A stretch of 64,000 nucleotides of DNA from an uncultured Draconibacterium sp. (GCF_963674925.1 NZ_OY771647.1:2929501-2993500); one strand, 5' to 3'. Positions 8,663-18,212 are shown, numbered from the stretch's first letter. Notes: generated by a model from the sequence alone, not told the origin. Numbers and translations are program-made.

Positions 8663-10978
8663 ATGAAAAAACTAAAAAATTTATCGCTAGCATTTCTATT
8701 TGCGGCACTTTTTATTGGCTGTGGCCCCAAATGGACGGAAGAAGATTTGGGAGATTTTCACCTTATTCATAACGAAGGTGGTCAAACTTTGGGTTATTCG
8801 CCTGAATCAGGAGTAACGATTCTTACGGACAAAGGATTTGCTTTTAAAGACCTGAATAAAAGTGGTGAACTGGATGTGTACGAAGACTGGCGCAAACCGG
8901 TAGACGAACGCGCCAAAGATCTGGCTTCAAAAATGTCGGTAGAACAAATTGCGGGTTTAATGTTGTACAGCGGACATCAGTCGATACCTGCCGGAAGGGG
9001 AGGTTTTGGTGCCGGAACCTACAAGGGAAAATCGTTGTCAGATAGTGGCGCAAAATCAAGTGACCTCACCGATCAGCAAATAAAATTTCTTACCGAGGAT
9101 AATTTGCGTCATGTTTTAATTACTACCGTTGAAAGTCCGGGCGTGGCAGCACAATGGAACAACAACATGCAGGCTTTGGTGGAAGGTCTTGGCTTGGGAA
9201 TACCCGGAAATACAAGTACCGACCCACGCCACGGAACAAGTGCAGAAACCGAATACAATGCCGGTGCCGGTGGCGATATTTCGATGTGGCCAACAACACT
9301 GGGTTTGGCAGCCACTTTCGATCCTGCTGTAATGAAAAATTTTGGCGAAATCGCCTCGATTGAATACCGGGCTTTGGGAATTGCAACTGCGCTTTCTCCG
9401 CAAATCGATTTGTCAACTGAACCACGCTGGAGTCGTTTTAGTGGAACTATGGGGGAGGATCCCGGTTTAGCAGCCGACCTGACACGTGCTTATGTCGATG
9501 GATTTCAAACGTCATCAGCAGCTAAAGAAATTGCCGGAGGCTGGGGATTTGAAAGTGTAAATGCCATGGTAAAACACTGGCCCAGTGGTGGCCCGGAAGA
9601 AGGTGGCCGCGATGCACACTTTGGGTATGGCGCTTATGCCGTTTATCCGGGAAACAATCTTTCTGATCAGCTAAAACCATTTACCGAAGGTGCTTTTAAA
9701 CTGGATGGCCCAACGGGTAAAGCAACAGCAGTTATGCCTTATTATACCATCTCGTATAATATCGATCAGAAGAATGGCGAAAACGTAGGAAACGCCTACA
9801 ATAAATACATCATCACCGATCTTTTAAGAGGTGAGTATGGTTATGATGGTGTGGTTTGTACCGACTGGATGATTACTGCCGATACACGAAGTGTACACGA
9901 ATTTCTTGGAAAATGCTGGGGTGTAGAGAACCTTTCGGTTGCCGAACGTCACTATAAAGTAATTGAAGCCGGTGCCGACCAGTTTGGCGGAAACAACGAA
10001 AAAGGGCCTGTTTTGGAAGCTTATGAAATGGGGGTGAAAGAACATGGGGAAGAGTATATGCGCAATCGTTTTGAGCAATCCGCTGTTCGTTTATTGAAAA
10101 ATATTTTCCGTCCCGGTTTGTTTGAAAATCCTTACCTGGTTGTTGCCGAATCTGAAAAAATTGTGGGTAACCCGGAGTATATGAAAGCCGGTTACGAAGC
10201 ACAACTGAAATCGGTTGTAATGCTGAAAAACAAGGATGGCGTTTTACCGGTAGAGAAGAAAGTGAAAGTATATATTCCACAAAAATATACACCTGCCGGA
10301 ACCAACTGGTTTGGTATGCGCAGCGAGGAAAAATGGAGCGATGCTGCAAACATGGATATGGTAGCCAACTATTTTGAAGTGGTTGATGCTCCTGAGAAAG
10401 CCGATCTCGCAATTTGTTTGATCTCAAGCCCGCAAGGAGGAACAGGATACTCGCTCGAGGATAAGGAAAAAGGCGGTAACGGATATGTTCCTATTTCACT
10501 TCAATATGGACCGTATACCGCAAAATATGCACGCGAAAAAAGTATTGCCGGTGGCAGTCCGTTTGAAGACTTTACCAACAGAAGTTACAAAGGAAAATCA
10601 ACCGAGGCAGCGAATGTTTACGACATGGAAATGGTAAACGAAACAAAAGCAAAAATGGGTGATAAACCTGTAATTGTGGTGGTAAATGTGGCCAATCCGT
10701 TTATCCCTGCCGAGTTTGAAAAGAGTGCCGATGCTATTCTTGTTCATTGTGGTGTTCAGGATCAGGCAATTATAGATTTGGTAACAGGTAATGCAGAACC
10801 TTCAGGTTTACTACCTTTTCAGTTACCTGCCAACATGAAAACGGTAGAAGAACAGTTTGAAGACGTGCCGCGTGACATGGACTGTTATTCCGACGAAATG
10901 GGCAATGTTTACGATTTTGCCTATGGCATGAACTGGAACGGAGTGATTAACGACGAAAGAGTAAATAGATATAAATAA
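8663..10978 (+). CDS. Lipoprotein GH3 beta-glycosidase
   Basis: Second GH3 enzyme, of a different subgroup from the one at 4439. An ATG at 8615 is available in frame, but starting at 8663 gives a clean lipoprotein signal ending in FIGC with Cys20, so 8663 is preferred (771 residues). The barrel domain carries STDPRHG, SPQIDLSTEPRWSR, NAMVKHWPSGG and the nucleophile region GYDGVVCTDW with Asp401; a C-terminal alpha/beta domain follows. No Fn3-like tail is evident, so it is shorter than typical BglX enzymes. It probably acts on beta-linked glucose, xylose or related sugars from hemicellulose. A strong hairpin follows the stop codon. Confidence 0.86.
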   Translation: MKKLKNLSLAFLFAALFIGCGPKWTEEDLGDFHLIHNEGGQTLGYSPESGVTILTDKGFAFKDLNKSGELDVYEDWRKPVDERAKDLASKMSVEQIAGLMLYSGHQSIPAGRGGFGAGTYKGKSLSDSGAKSSDLTDQQIKFLTEDNLRHVLITTVESPGVAAQWNNNMQALVEGLGLGIPGNTSTDPRHGTSAETEYNAGAGGDISMWPTTLGLAATFDPAVMKNFGEIASIEYRALGIATALSPQIDLSTEPRWSRFSGTMGEDPGLAADLTRAYVDGFQTSSAAKEIAGGWGFESVNAMVKHWPSGGPEEGGRDAHFGYGAYAVYPGNNLSDQLKPFTEGAFKLDGPTGKATAVMPYYTISYNIDQKNGENVGNAYNKYIITDLLRGEYGYDGVVCTDWMITADTRSVHEFLGKCWGVENLSVAERHYKVIEAGADQFGGNNEKGPVLEAYEMGVKEHGEEYMRNRFEQSAVRLLKNIFRPGLFENPYLVVAESEKIVGNPEYMKAGYEAQLKSVVMLKNKDGVLPVEKKVKVYIPQKYTPAGTNWFGMRSEEKWSDAANMDMVANYFEVVDAPEKADLAICLISSPQGGTGYSLEDKEKGGNGYVPISLQYGPYTAKYAREKSIAGGSPFEDFTNRSYKGKSTEAANVYDMEMVNETKAKMGDKPVIVVVNVANPFIPAEFEKSADAILVHCGVQDQAIIDLVTGNAEPSGLLPFQLPANMKTVEEQFEDVPRDMDCYSDEMGNVYDFAYGMNWNGVINDERVNRYK

Positions 10979-10998
10979 AACAATTGTAATGTTTTCTA

Positions 10999-11030
10999 AA
11001 AGGATCTTCGGGTAACACCGGAGATCCTTT
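10999..11030 (+). terminator. Hairpin after the second GH3
   Basis: A 13-bp stem (10999-11011 with 11018-11030, one G:U wobble) encloses the loop GTAACA. The T-run is short (TTT then CGC). It separates the GH3 unit from the DUF5916 gene. Confidence 0.5.
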
Positions 11031-11134
11031 CGCTAAAAAATCTAAACCGACTTAACCAGATCAACTAAGGCTTTAATCTGTCGAAAATACATCCGCAAAC
11101 TCCTGTTTGGGCCTTTAGACCAAAACGAAGTAAC

Positions 11135-13378
11135 ATGAAAACCAAATTCTTTTTCAAGTTAATATCTTTAATTCTCTGCACGTGTAGTTCCATCATCGTA
11201 TTTGGGCAGGACGTTGTACAGATTGCTAAAAATAATGGAACGGTAAATTTCGATGGAGTGCCCGACGAAGCCTTTTGGCAAAAGGCAAGCCAGTTTGAGC
11301 TGGTAATGCACATTCCAAATTATCAAGCTACACCAAGTGAGGAGACCAAAACATACATCAGTTACGACGATAACTTTTTGTGGGTAGGTGCTTTCCTGAA
11401 TTATAAGGACCCGGAGGACATTGTTTCCACCAGTAAAAAACGCGATGAGAAGTCGAAAAATCCCGACTCTTTCGGAATTTTATTAGATACCTACGATGAT
11501 AACGAAAATGCACTGGCATTCTTTACCATGCCGGCAGGGCAGCGTATCGATTATGCCGTATCGAACGATGCCCAAAAGATGCCGGGCCCTCCGGGAGCCG
11601 GGTCGACTGCACAAAACTATAGTTGGAACACTTTCTGGGATGTAAAAACAGCACGTACCTCAACAGGTTGGGCGGTTGAAATGCGGATTCCGTTTTCAAG
11701 TCTTCGCTTTCAGGAAGTTAACGGGCGCGTACGAATGGGATTGTTGATTAACCGCGGTGTAAGCCATAACAACGAAGTGGATACCTATCCTGCAACCGAT
11801 CCGAAATATGGCCGGTTGGCATCCAACAAACCATCGCTGGCTCAAACCATCGAACTTTCGGGTGTGGAAAGCAAAAAACCTGTTTATGTCGCTCCGTATA
11901 TAACTACCGGAGTGGAGAGAAACAATGAGCTAAATGAAGAGGAAACAGCTTTTGAATCATCAAAAGACAATAAACTGACCGGCGGGGTAGATATAAAATA
12001 CAGCCTCACCAGCAACCTTACCATGGACCTGACTTTTAACACCGATTTTGCTCAGGTTGAAGCCGACGACGAACAAGTGAATCTAACGCGTTATGCTTTG
12101 TTCTTTCCCGAGAAAAGAATGTTCTTCCAGGAGCGTTCAAGTATTTTCGATTACAAACTGAGTGGCCCAAGTAAGTTATTCTACAGTCGCCGTATTGGTT
12201 TGGATGAAGACGGTTGCCCGACACCAATTTTGGGCGGGGCACGATTAACCGGGCGCGTGGGGAAATGGGACATGGGATTTATGGATATGCAAACCCAAAA
12301 GAATAACTCAAATCCTTCAGAAAACTTTGGGGTGTTGCGCTTCCGCCGCCAGGTAATAAATACCAACTCGTATGTTGGTGCAATTATGACCTCGAGGGTT
12401 GGAGCGGCTATCAACGATTCGTATTCCTATGGTGTTGATGGTATTTTCCGCATTTTTGGCGACGATTATATTGAAGCGGGTATTGCTCAAACTACCGATC
12501 CGGAAGGCACTGATTTTTCGGCCGGTATTAAAAATACATTCTACCGCGCATCGTGGCAACGGCGAAGCGAAGAAGGTTTTGCATACGATTTATCTTATGC
12601 GTATACGGGCGAGAATTTTGATCCTCAGGTTGGATTCTTATCAAAATATGCCACCAGAGGACCTAGACTAAAACTCCAGTATGGCTGGCTTCCCGGTGCC
12701 GAGTCGAGACTTTTTAAATACAGTATTGACGGAACTTTTTATGAATCGTACCGTGTTACCGACGGAGGCCTGGATACAGGTATGTACGGGCCGGGGTTTA
12801 GTTTAAATACCAAAAAGGGTTGGTTTGTAAACCTGGATTTAAATTACCGCATTGAAGGTGTTGATGAAGAATTTGAACTGGATGATAAGGTAGTTGTTCC
12901 GGCCGATAAATATAAAACGTATACCAGCCGTATGACACTGATGTCGCCGGTTTCAAAGCCGCTGTCTACCACCATAATGATGTCGGGTGGCCAGTTTTAC
13001 GATGGTAAAAATGTTACTGCAACTGTTCAGCCCATTTATAATCTTTCGGCAAGTTTGCAGCTCTCGGCCTATTACAATTACAGCCATGTGGTTTTTGCCG
13101 ACCGGAACCAGGAAATGAATGCGCATGTTGGACGCCTGAAGTTTTTATACATGTATAACACAAAGCTGTCGTTCAGCTCTTTTGTACAGTTTAATAGTGT
13201 GAACGATGTTATGGTATCAAACTTTCGCCTGCGCTATAATCCAAAAGAAGGAAACGATCTGTACGTGGTGTACAACGAAATTCGACCAACAAGCGATTAT
13301 GTTGACAATGGTTTGGATGAACCCAAATTCTTAAACAGGATCTTTCAGGTGAAGTATGTTTATACTTTCCAGCTATAA
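11135..13378 (+). CDS. DUF5916 protein: CBM9-like domain plus predicted beta-barrel
   Basis: Exported protein of 747 residues with a signal peptide (about 1-25). The N-terminal part (about 30-220) resembles a family-9 carbohydrate-binding fold: FDGVPDEAFWQKA, DNFLWVGAF, DSFGILLDTYDDNENA, WAVEMRIPFSSLRF. The rest (about 240-747) matches DUF5916 and shows alternating aromatic/polar strands ending in KYVYTFQL, as expected of an outer-membrane barrel. Function is unknown in the family as far as I know. Its position after two GH3 enzymes and an esterase suggests glycan binding or passage at the outer membrane, but nothing in the sequence proves this. It has no TonB plug or SusC features. Confidence 0.75.
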   Translation: MKTKFFFKLISLILCTCSSIIVFGQDVVQIAKNNGTVNFDGVPDEAFWQKASQFELVMHIPNYQATPSEETKTYISYDDNFLWVGAFLNYKDPEDIVSTSKKRDEKSKNPDSFGILLDTYDDNENALAFFTMPAGQRIDYAVSNDAQKMPGPPGAGSTAQNYSWNTFWDVKTARTSTGWAVEMRIPFSSLRFQEVNGRVRMGLLINRGVSHNNEVDTYPATDPKYGRLASNKPSLAQTIELSGVESKKPVYVAPYITTGVERNNELNEEETAFESSKDNKLTGGVDIKYSLTSNLTMDLTFNTDFAQVEADDEQVNLTRYALFFPEKRMFFQERSSIFDYKLSGPSKLFYSRRIGLDEDGCPTPILGGARLTGRVGKWDMGFMDMQTQKNNSNPSENFGVLRFRRQVINTNSYVGAIMTSRVGAAINDSYSYGVDGIFRIFGDDYIEAGIAQTTDPEGTDFSAGIKNTFYRASWQRRSEEGFAYDLSYAYTGENFDPQVGFLSKYATRGPRLKLQYGWLPGAESRLFKYSIDGTFYESYRVTDGGLDTGMYGPGFSLNTKKGWFVNLDLNYRIEGVDEEFELDDKVVVPADKYKTYTSRMTLMSPVSKPLSTTIMMSGGQFYDGKNVTATVQPIYNLSASLQLSAYYNYSHVVFADRNQEMNAHVGRLKFLYMYNTKLSFSSFVQFNSVNDVMVSNFRLRYNPKEGNDLYVVYNEIRPTSDYVDNGLDEPKFLNRIFQVKYVYTFQL

Positions 13379-13408
13379 ATACATAAATATTTAGTAAAAG
13401 AGGGGAGA

Positions 13409-13443
13409 AGCGGGTTTACAAGCTTTTGTAAGCCTGCTTTTTT
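13409..13443 (+). terminator. Rho-independent terminator after DUF5916 gene
   Basis: A 13-bp stem (13409-13421 with 13426-13438, two G:U wobbles), a GCTT loop and a run of six T. It lies 31 bp after the stop codon and is a textbook intrinsic terminator. Confidence 0.8.
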
Positions 13444-13670
13444 ACTGGTAATGGAGCAAGGAGTAAGGGAAAATTGTATAAGTAGTGGCAGATTGTATAA
13501 TAGTTTCTCTTCAAACAGAGATAAAGTTAGAATTAGCTACCAACCCAAATGTTACATAATACCTCTGCCAATACTTATACAAAATGGTGTATGTTGTTTT
13601 ACATCAAAAGTTAAACTTATAAATGAAACAATTGATGACTAGTAAATTAATTACCTCAATCCAACCCGGA

Positions 13671-14336
13671 TTATCTTTTTTGTATACGTGTAGTAAAATC
13701 ACCTATAATATTTTCATACTTTCTTAAAACCCTGTCCCAAGGTCGGAATAGTTCGTCTGATTTAACACTAGTTCTTGCAGAGCCACTATATTCACTATTT
13801 AATTTCACTTTATATGTAAGAGGATTTGAATTAGCTAATTTTAAAATAAGCCTGGTTCTAATTGTATTCTGCATGAAACTTTGAACAGACCAAGCTGTTC
13901 TTAAATAACTGGTTTCCTTGTCACTGACTTCAATTGCATCAAAATAGTCAGTTACAATCATATATACTAATTTCCAGGCTTCATCCTCTGTTAAATCAGG
14001 ATTTACTACTATTTCAAAATCTACATTCGATTGATCTGTCTGAATAGATGCAATTTCTGAATCATCTTTTTGCATATCAAAAAAGAAAACTTTCGGAGCC
14101 TCAGGGCCTCCTTTTTTTCCACATAAAGTAGTTTCATACATTAGAAAACCTGGTTTGGTCGCCCTGACATTGTAACATTCTTTTGCGTCGAGTTTTAATG
14201 TATACGAGCCGATACCTGCCTTTTCTCCGTTGATAAAAATTTGTGCATCAGGTTCTGATGTCGAAATTCTTGTTTTTTGAGCTGATACTTGAGAAATAGC
14301 AATGAAAAATAAAAAGAGTAAAATAATTGATTTCAT
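13671..14336 (-). CDS. Exported protein of unknown function with PEGA-like domain
   Basis: I do not recognise this 221-residue protein as a whole. It has a signal peptide (about 1-19, ending VSAQ). Residues about 23-70 look like a PEGA-type surface domain (ISTSEPDAQIFINGEKAG, followed by a TKPGF turn), with Cys54 and Cys72 perhaps forming a disulfide. The remainder (about 85-221) is mixed alpha/beta, with a charged C-terminus, and has no motif I know. It is divergent from the GH105 gene at 14731 across 394 bp. Its neighbours are glycan-degradation genes on both sides, but it shares no strand unit with them. Function not assigned. Confidence 0.6.
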   Translation of the reverse strand: MKSIILLFLFFIAISQVSAQKTRISTSEPDAQIFINGEKAGIGSYTLKLDAKECYNVRATKPGFLMYETTLCGKKGGPEAPKVFFFDMQKDDSEIASIQTDQSNVDFEIVVNPDLTEDEAWKLVYMIVTDYFDAIEVSDKETSYLRTAWSVQSFMQNTIRTRLILKLANSNPLTYKVKLNSEYSGSARTSVKSDELFRPWDRVLRKYENIIGDFTTRIQKR

Positions 14337-14545
14337 AATTATAATTTTAATGTTAAATAAATAATTATGTATAACCGGTAAAGAAACAAAAGGTTTATAG
14401 GTATTTTATTAAAAGTGTTGTCAGGTCCAATAACCGGCTTATTTTGAATGTGTTTCTCCTAATGTTTACCAACGTCTATATACAGCACATTATGTTTAGC
14501 CTTTAAAAGCTATAACTGATAAGTATAAACAAGTATAAAAAACCA

Positions 14546-14566
14546 TTGTCTCCACCTAAGAGACAA
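14546..14566. promoter_or_regulatory. Inverted repeat, candidate operator
   Basis: Perfect 7-bp arms TTGTCTC and GAGACAA separated by 7 bp, about 115 bp upstream of the GH105 promoter -33 element and about 210 bp from the divergent start. It could be an operator or a small hairpin; no T-run follows. Confidence 0.35.
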
Positions 14567-14680
14567 ACTATCAATAAGTTTAAAATACATTTATTTCTGT
14601 TTCAGCTAATAAAAAGACTTGATAAACCTGATTTTACCGGTTTTGTGAATAGCTTCCCGCGATATAATACATTTTAACTT

Positions 14681-14709
14681 TTGAAAATCTAGCGGTTAGA
14701 TTAGTTTTG
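14681..14709 (+). promoter_or_regulatory. Consensus Bacteroidota promoter for GH105
   Basis: A -33 TTG (14681-14683), an 18-bp spacer and a perfect -7 TAGTTTTG (14702-14709), 21 bp before the ATG at 14731. Transcription would start near 14716, leaving a very short leader. This also argues against the alternative TTG start at 14707, which would lie inside the promoter. Confidence 0.65.
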
Positions 14710-14730
14710 TTGTTAAACAAAATTAAACCA

Positions 14731-15912
14731 ATGAAAACTTTTTCAATTATCTTCCTGTTTGTTGCACTGATCGGATGCACTTCCAAAAATACCAAACAAA
14801 ATTCAGTACAAACAACCAAGCCTTTGTGGTCGGTTAAATTTGCTGAAACCGTATTGCATGAAGCTGACAGTCTGATCTATTATCAAAGCGAGAATCCTAA
14901 ATTCGAGTACGATTTTGCTTTTCTGGGCGATGCCATATATAAGCTTAAAGATATTGATCCGAAATATGGCGCTTACCTAAAAAATTATGTCGATTATTTC
15001 TTGCGAGAGGATGGTGAGATTGACAGATACAAACTTTCGGATTATAACATCGACCGCGTGCGTCCCGGTAACAGCATGCTTACTTTATACCAGGATTATG
15101 GCGACGAAAAATACCGTTTGGGAATAGAAACGTTGGTAGAACAGATGAAAAGTCAGCCACGCACAAATTCAGGCGGGTTTTGGCATAAAAAAATATACCC
15201 TTATCAAATGTGGCTGGATGGTTTGTACATGGCATCACCGTTTTTGGCTCGTTATGCCAAAGAATTTGATCAGCCGCAGTGGTTCGATGAGGTTACCTTT
15301 CAGTTGCAGGAAGTGTACAAACATACGCTCGATGAAAAAACGGGGCTGGTTTACCATGCCTGGGACGAAAGCCGCGAGCAACGCTGGTGTAACAAAGAAA
15401 CAGGGCAGTCGAAACATTTTTGGAGCCGTGCCACAGGCTGGTATATGATGGCTTTAGTTGATGTGCTGGAGAATCTGCCTGAAGATCATAAAGACAGGGA
15501 AGCACTGATCACTATTCTGAATGATTTGAGTGAGGCTATTCTGAAGGTTCAGGATGAGGAAACAGGATTGTGGTACCAGGTGATGGATAGGGGAGGCGAA
15601 GACCGCAACTATCTGGAAGCATCGGGATCGGCTATGTTTATCTACGCATTTGCCAAAGGAGCTAGAAACAACTGGTTGCCTGAAAGTTACCTTGATATTG
15701 CCAACACTGCTTTCGACAGTATAATTGAAAACCTGGTAACGGAAGATGAGAATGGATTTGTAACTTTAACCAATATATGTGGCTCCTGTGGTTTGGGAGG
15801 AAATCCCTATCGCGAAGCCGATTATAACTATTACGTGACAGAAAAGAAAGTGGATAACGACAAAAAAGGTGTTGCACCTTTGATTGTGGCTGCCATTGAA
15901 TTAAATAAATAA
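14731..15912 (+). CDS. Lipoprotein GH105 unsaturated rhamnogalacturonyl hydrolase
   Basis: Enzyme of the YteR/RhiN type that removes the 4,5-unsaturated galacturonate left at the non-reducing end of RG-I fragments by lyases. It has 393 residues: lipobox LIGC with Cys16, then an (alpha/alpha)6 barrel. Catalytic-site motifs are WLDGLYMASPF with Asp163, LVYHAWDES, and FWSRATGWYMMALVDVL. An in-frame TTG at 14707 is rejected because it falls in the promoter and would disrupt the signal peptide. The DUF4861 gene follows by 24 bp, making a two-gene operon. It is one of three GH105 domains in 6 kb. Confidence 0.88.
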   Translation: MKTFSIIFLFVALIGCTSKNTKQNSVQTTKPLWSVKFAETVLHEADSLIYYQSENPKFEYDFAFLGDAIYKLKDIDPKYGAYLKNYVDYFLREDGEIDRYKLSDYNIDRVRPGNSMLTLYQDYGDEKYRLGIETLVEQMKSQPRTNSGGFWHKKIYPYQMWLDGLYMASPFLARYAKEFDQPQWFDEVTFQLQEVYKHTLDEKTGLVYHAWDESREQRWCNKETGQSKHFWSRATGWYMMALVDVLENLPEDHKDREALITILNDLSEAILKVQDEETGLWYQVMDRGGEDRNYLEASGSAMFIYAFAKGARNNWLPESYLDIANTAFDSIIENLVTEDENGFVTLTNICGSCGLGGNPYREADYNYYVTEKKVDNDKKGVAPLIVAAIELNK

Positions 15913-15936
15913 TTTCAAACAAAAACGAAAAAGAAG

Positions 15937-16791
15937 ATGAGAAGATTAGGCATATTATTATTTGCATTAATTCTGTTTGCACAATCGCAGGCACAAAATA
16001 AAACCGATATAAGTTTGTTTATGCGTTCGGATAGTCTACAACAGGCTGAAATTAGCTCCGAATCGGGCGATTTGTATAATACAATCGGGCATCATGGACC
16101 GGCTGTAGAAAACGAGTGGATGGCTCTGCGAATTTATTTTAGCGAAAAAGCAGCTATTGATGTTTATTCGAAAGCCAAACCACAGCTCGAATTGATGGAA
16201 AAAGAATGGTATCCATCGGCAAAAGACCAAAAAGAGGGCTGGGGAGCGGATTACTACAAAGCCGGCGAAACTCTTGGATTAGGTGGTGTTCGTTTGTGGG
16301 ATGGAGAAAAGGTTGTGAGACTCAACCCTGTTTCGAACCGTACGGCTCGTGTTGTAAAAGAACCTACCTGCTCTTTCATGGAAATGTTATCGGAAGATGT
16401 GCCTTACAAAGGGAGAAAAGTTGATGTGTTGGTGCGGGTTACTGTTTATTCGGGTGAAAGAAATGCCAGGGTTGAAGCTTTTGCATTAACCGATGGTCCT
16501 GTACAATTTGTTACCGGAATAAATTATCACAAAGGACAGGAGATTTACAAAAAGGATGGATTGATTGCTGCCTGGGGCCTTCATCCCGAAGATGTTGCTG
16601 CTGAATCTGTTGAGATCGGCGCTGCAATTATGTATGATCCGGAGGATTTTGTAAAAACTGATGATGATGGCACACAGTTTCTTCTCATCAGCAAACCGGG
16701 CAAACAATTAACAACCTGGGTATCGTCGGCTTGCGGTCGTGAAGCGGAGATCAATACCATGAAAAAATTTATCGGCTTTCTTGAAAAGTGA
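15937..16791 (+). CDS. Exported DUF4861-type protein
   Basis: Protein of 284 residues with a signal peptide (about 1-19, ending SQAQ). The body resembles the DUF4861 family seen in pectin and uronate loci: GHHGPAVENEWMALRIYF, WGADYYKAGETLGLGGVRLWDG, ARVVKEPTCSFMEM, and a C-terminal LTTWVSSACGREAEI. The fold appears all-beta, reminiscent of aldose-epimerase or lyase-associated sandwiches, but no catalytic residue can be named. It follows GH105 by 24 bp and is surely cotranscribed, so a role in processing or binding RG-I fragments is likely. It seems shorter than DUF4861 proteins as I recall them, though I cannot verify that here. Confidence 0.6.
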   Translation: MRRLGILLFALILFAQSQAQNKTDISLFMRSDSLQQAEISSESGDLYNTIGHHGPAVENEWMALRIYFSEKAAIDVYSKAKPQLELMEKEWYPSAKDQKEGWGADYYKAGETLGLGGVRLWDGEKVVRLNPVSNRTARVVKEPTCSFMEMLSEDVPYKGRKVDVLVRVTVYSGERNARVEAFALTDGPVQFVTGINYHKGQEIYKKDGLIAAWGLHPEDVAAESVEIGAAIMYDPEDFVKTDDDGTQFLLISKPGKQLTTWVSSACGREAEINTMKKFIGFLEK

Positions 16792-16849
16792 TAAGTGAAT
16801 GTGTAACAATTCGAAAATGAGGTGTCTCTTTGCGACATTAAATAAAGCT

Positions 16850-16886
16850 GACCGGAGGCGAAACTAAAATTTAATTGCTTCCGGTC
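16850..16886. terminator. Hairpin between convergent genes
   Basis: Ten-bp arms at 16850-16859 and 16877-16886 (one wobble on the plus strand) with a 17-base AT-rich loop, between the convergent DUF4861 and GH105 stop codons. A T-rich tail exists only in the minus direction, so it mainly suits the end of the long minus operon. Confidence 0.45.
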
Positions 16887-16924
16887 TTACATTTGATATT
16901 TACGCTTTTACAAAAAGGGAAGTG

Positions 16925-18082
16925 CTATTTACACATTTTAAACACTTCGCTACCTGCCAAAAGGAAACAGCCCAAACCATAATCTTCAAAATCGGGTTTG
17001 CTGGTATAAGTTACCGGTTGTCCGTCTTTTGGCTCTTTTCCGGTACCCTGTACATAGCCTAAAAATCCATTGTCGTGAACCGATTCAGTGGCCAGTGCAT
17101 TCCATCCTTTTGTAATTGCCGGCATGTATTTTTTTGTATTCAGAATTCCATTATTCACTCCCCACGCCATGCCGTAAACAAACAAAGAGGTTCCGGTTGC
17201 TTCTTTCCCTCCATAATTATTAGGATCGTGTAAACTGGCGTTCCAAAAGCCATCTTCGCGCTGAATGGGAAGGACAGCTTTCATCATTTCTTTGTAGGTT
17301 TTCAGGTACTCTTTGTAGTGCGGATCGCTTTCAGGTAGAATGTCCATAACCCGAACCAGAGCAGCTACTACCCAGCCGTTTCCACGGCTCCAGTAACAAT
17401 CTTCACCATTTGGCTCGGTGTACGGCGGAAGAAAATCAGCATCGCGCCACCACAAACCATCTTTTTTATTGTACAGGCCTTGTGTTATTTTAGTGTCCAT
17501 ATACATTTCGTACATGCGCTCTGAGTATTTCGAATCGCCGCTAAGCACGGCCAGTTTGGCAAATACCGGCATGGCCATTTGCAGGGCGTCAATCCAGTCC
17601 CAGTCGTCGATTTTATCCGTTTCAAGCATTAAATCAATAGAAGCCTGGATATCCATGATGCGCTCGGGTTTTTGCTCAATATTGTATAAATCGATATAGG
17701 TTTGTCCGGCACAGTGGTTATCAGCATGGCGTGTTTCATATCCGTTTCGCAATCCCCACTTATGTGCCTTTCCCCATTCGATGGCATATTGTACGTACTT
17801 TTCATCGGGTTTTATTTCATTCAAAGCCATTAATCCTTCGTAATAAACTGCCCGTGTCCACAGGTTGCTGGGGCGCTCTCTGTTCGTAATTACATTTACA
17901 CCCGGATCAGGCCACTTTTTCATTAAATAGCCATTGGCCAGTTCCATTTTTTCTATTACATCAGCTTTTGATGGAAGTTGTTGCGCGTTCAGCAGGTTAA
18001 TTGATCCTGCTATGAGGCAGCTGATTAGTACAATTATTCCTTTTCTCATTCGTTTATAATTTTTCATTTTATGGTAACTCAT
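16925..18082 (-). CDS. GH105-type glycoside hydrolase, exported
   Basis: Unsaturated uronyl hydrolase family protein, last gene of the long minus-strand RG-I unit. With the start at 18082 it has 385 residues; ATGs at 18067 and 18049 give more ordinary signal peptides (the hydrophobic core is GIIVLISCLIAGSINLL, cleavage near NAQ), so the true start is uncertain. The six-hairpin barrel shows DWIDALQMAMPVFA with Asp165 (numbered from 18082), WWRDADF, DCYWSRGNGWVVAALVRVMDILP and LGCFLLAGSEVFKM. The catalytic-site wording differs from the GH105 at 14731 (WIDAL against WLDGL), suggesting a different preferred fragment. It lies 130 bp after the GH105-CE12 gene, a larger gap than others in the run. 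Confidence 0.82.
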   Translation of the reverse strand: MSYHKMKNYKRMRKGIIVLISCLIAGSINLLNAQQLPSKADVIEKMELANGYLMKKWPDPGVNVITNRERPSNLWTRAVYYEGLMALNEIKPDEKYVQYAIEWGKAHKWGLRNGYETRHADNHCAGQTYIDLYNIEQKPERIMDIQASIDLMLETDKIDDWDWIDALQMAMPVFAKLAVLSGDSKYSERMYEMYMDTKITQGLYNKKDGLWWRDADFLPPYTEPNGEDCYWSRGNGWVVAALVRVMDILPESDPHYKEYLKTYKEMMKAVLPIQREDGFWNASLHDPNNYGGKEATGTSLFVYGMAWGVNNGILNTKKYMPAITKGWNALATESVHDNGFLGYVQGTGKEPKDGQPVTYTSKPDFEDYGLGCFLLAGSEVFKMCK

Positions 18083-18212
18083 GTAACTCGCATAATCATG
18101 TCCTTGTGTAATAAAAGGCTTTTATAGTGCTCGTTACATATGTCAAAAGTTGTTTGCTTTAAAATTGATTCCTTCGTTTTAGGTTTATAATTCCCCTAAT
18201 GTTTTTCATATT

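Larger units (their letters stand above)
14337..14730. other. Divergent 394-bp intergenic region
   Basis: AT-rich spacer between the PEGA-like gene (minus) and the GH105 gene (plus). It holds the inverted repeat at 14546-14566 and a consensus promoter at 14681-14709, listed separately. No ORF with coding character and no RNA gene is visible. Confidence 0.6.

Noticed and set aside
9109..9425. Four overlapping frames on both strands
   Set aside because: All are shadows of the GH3 gene at 8663, with low-complexity or improbable composition.
11135..13378. SusC-type TonB-dependent receptor
   Set aside because: It has a predicted barrel but no plug domain, TonB box or SusC length; DUF5916 fits better.
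13451..13642. A 63-residue plus-strand frame after the DUF5916 terminator
   Set aside because: Cys-rich random-looking composition, no family signs, and it lies just after a strong terminator without a promoter.
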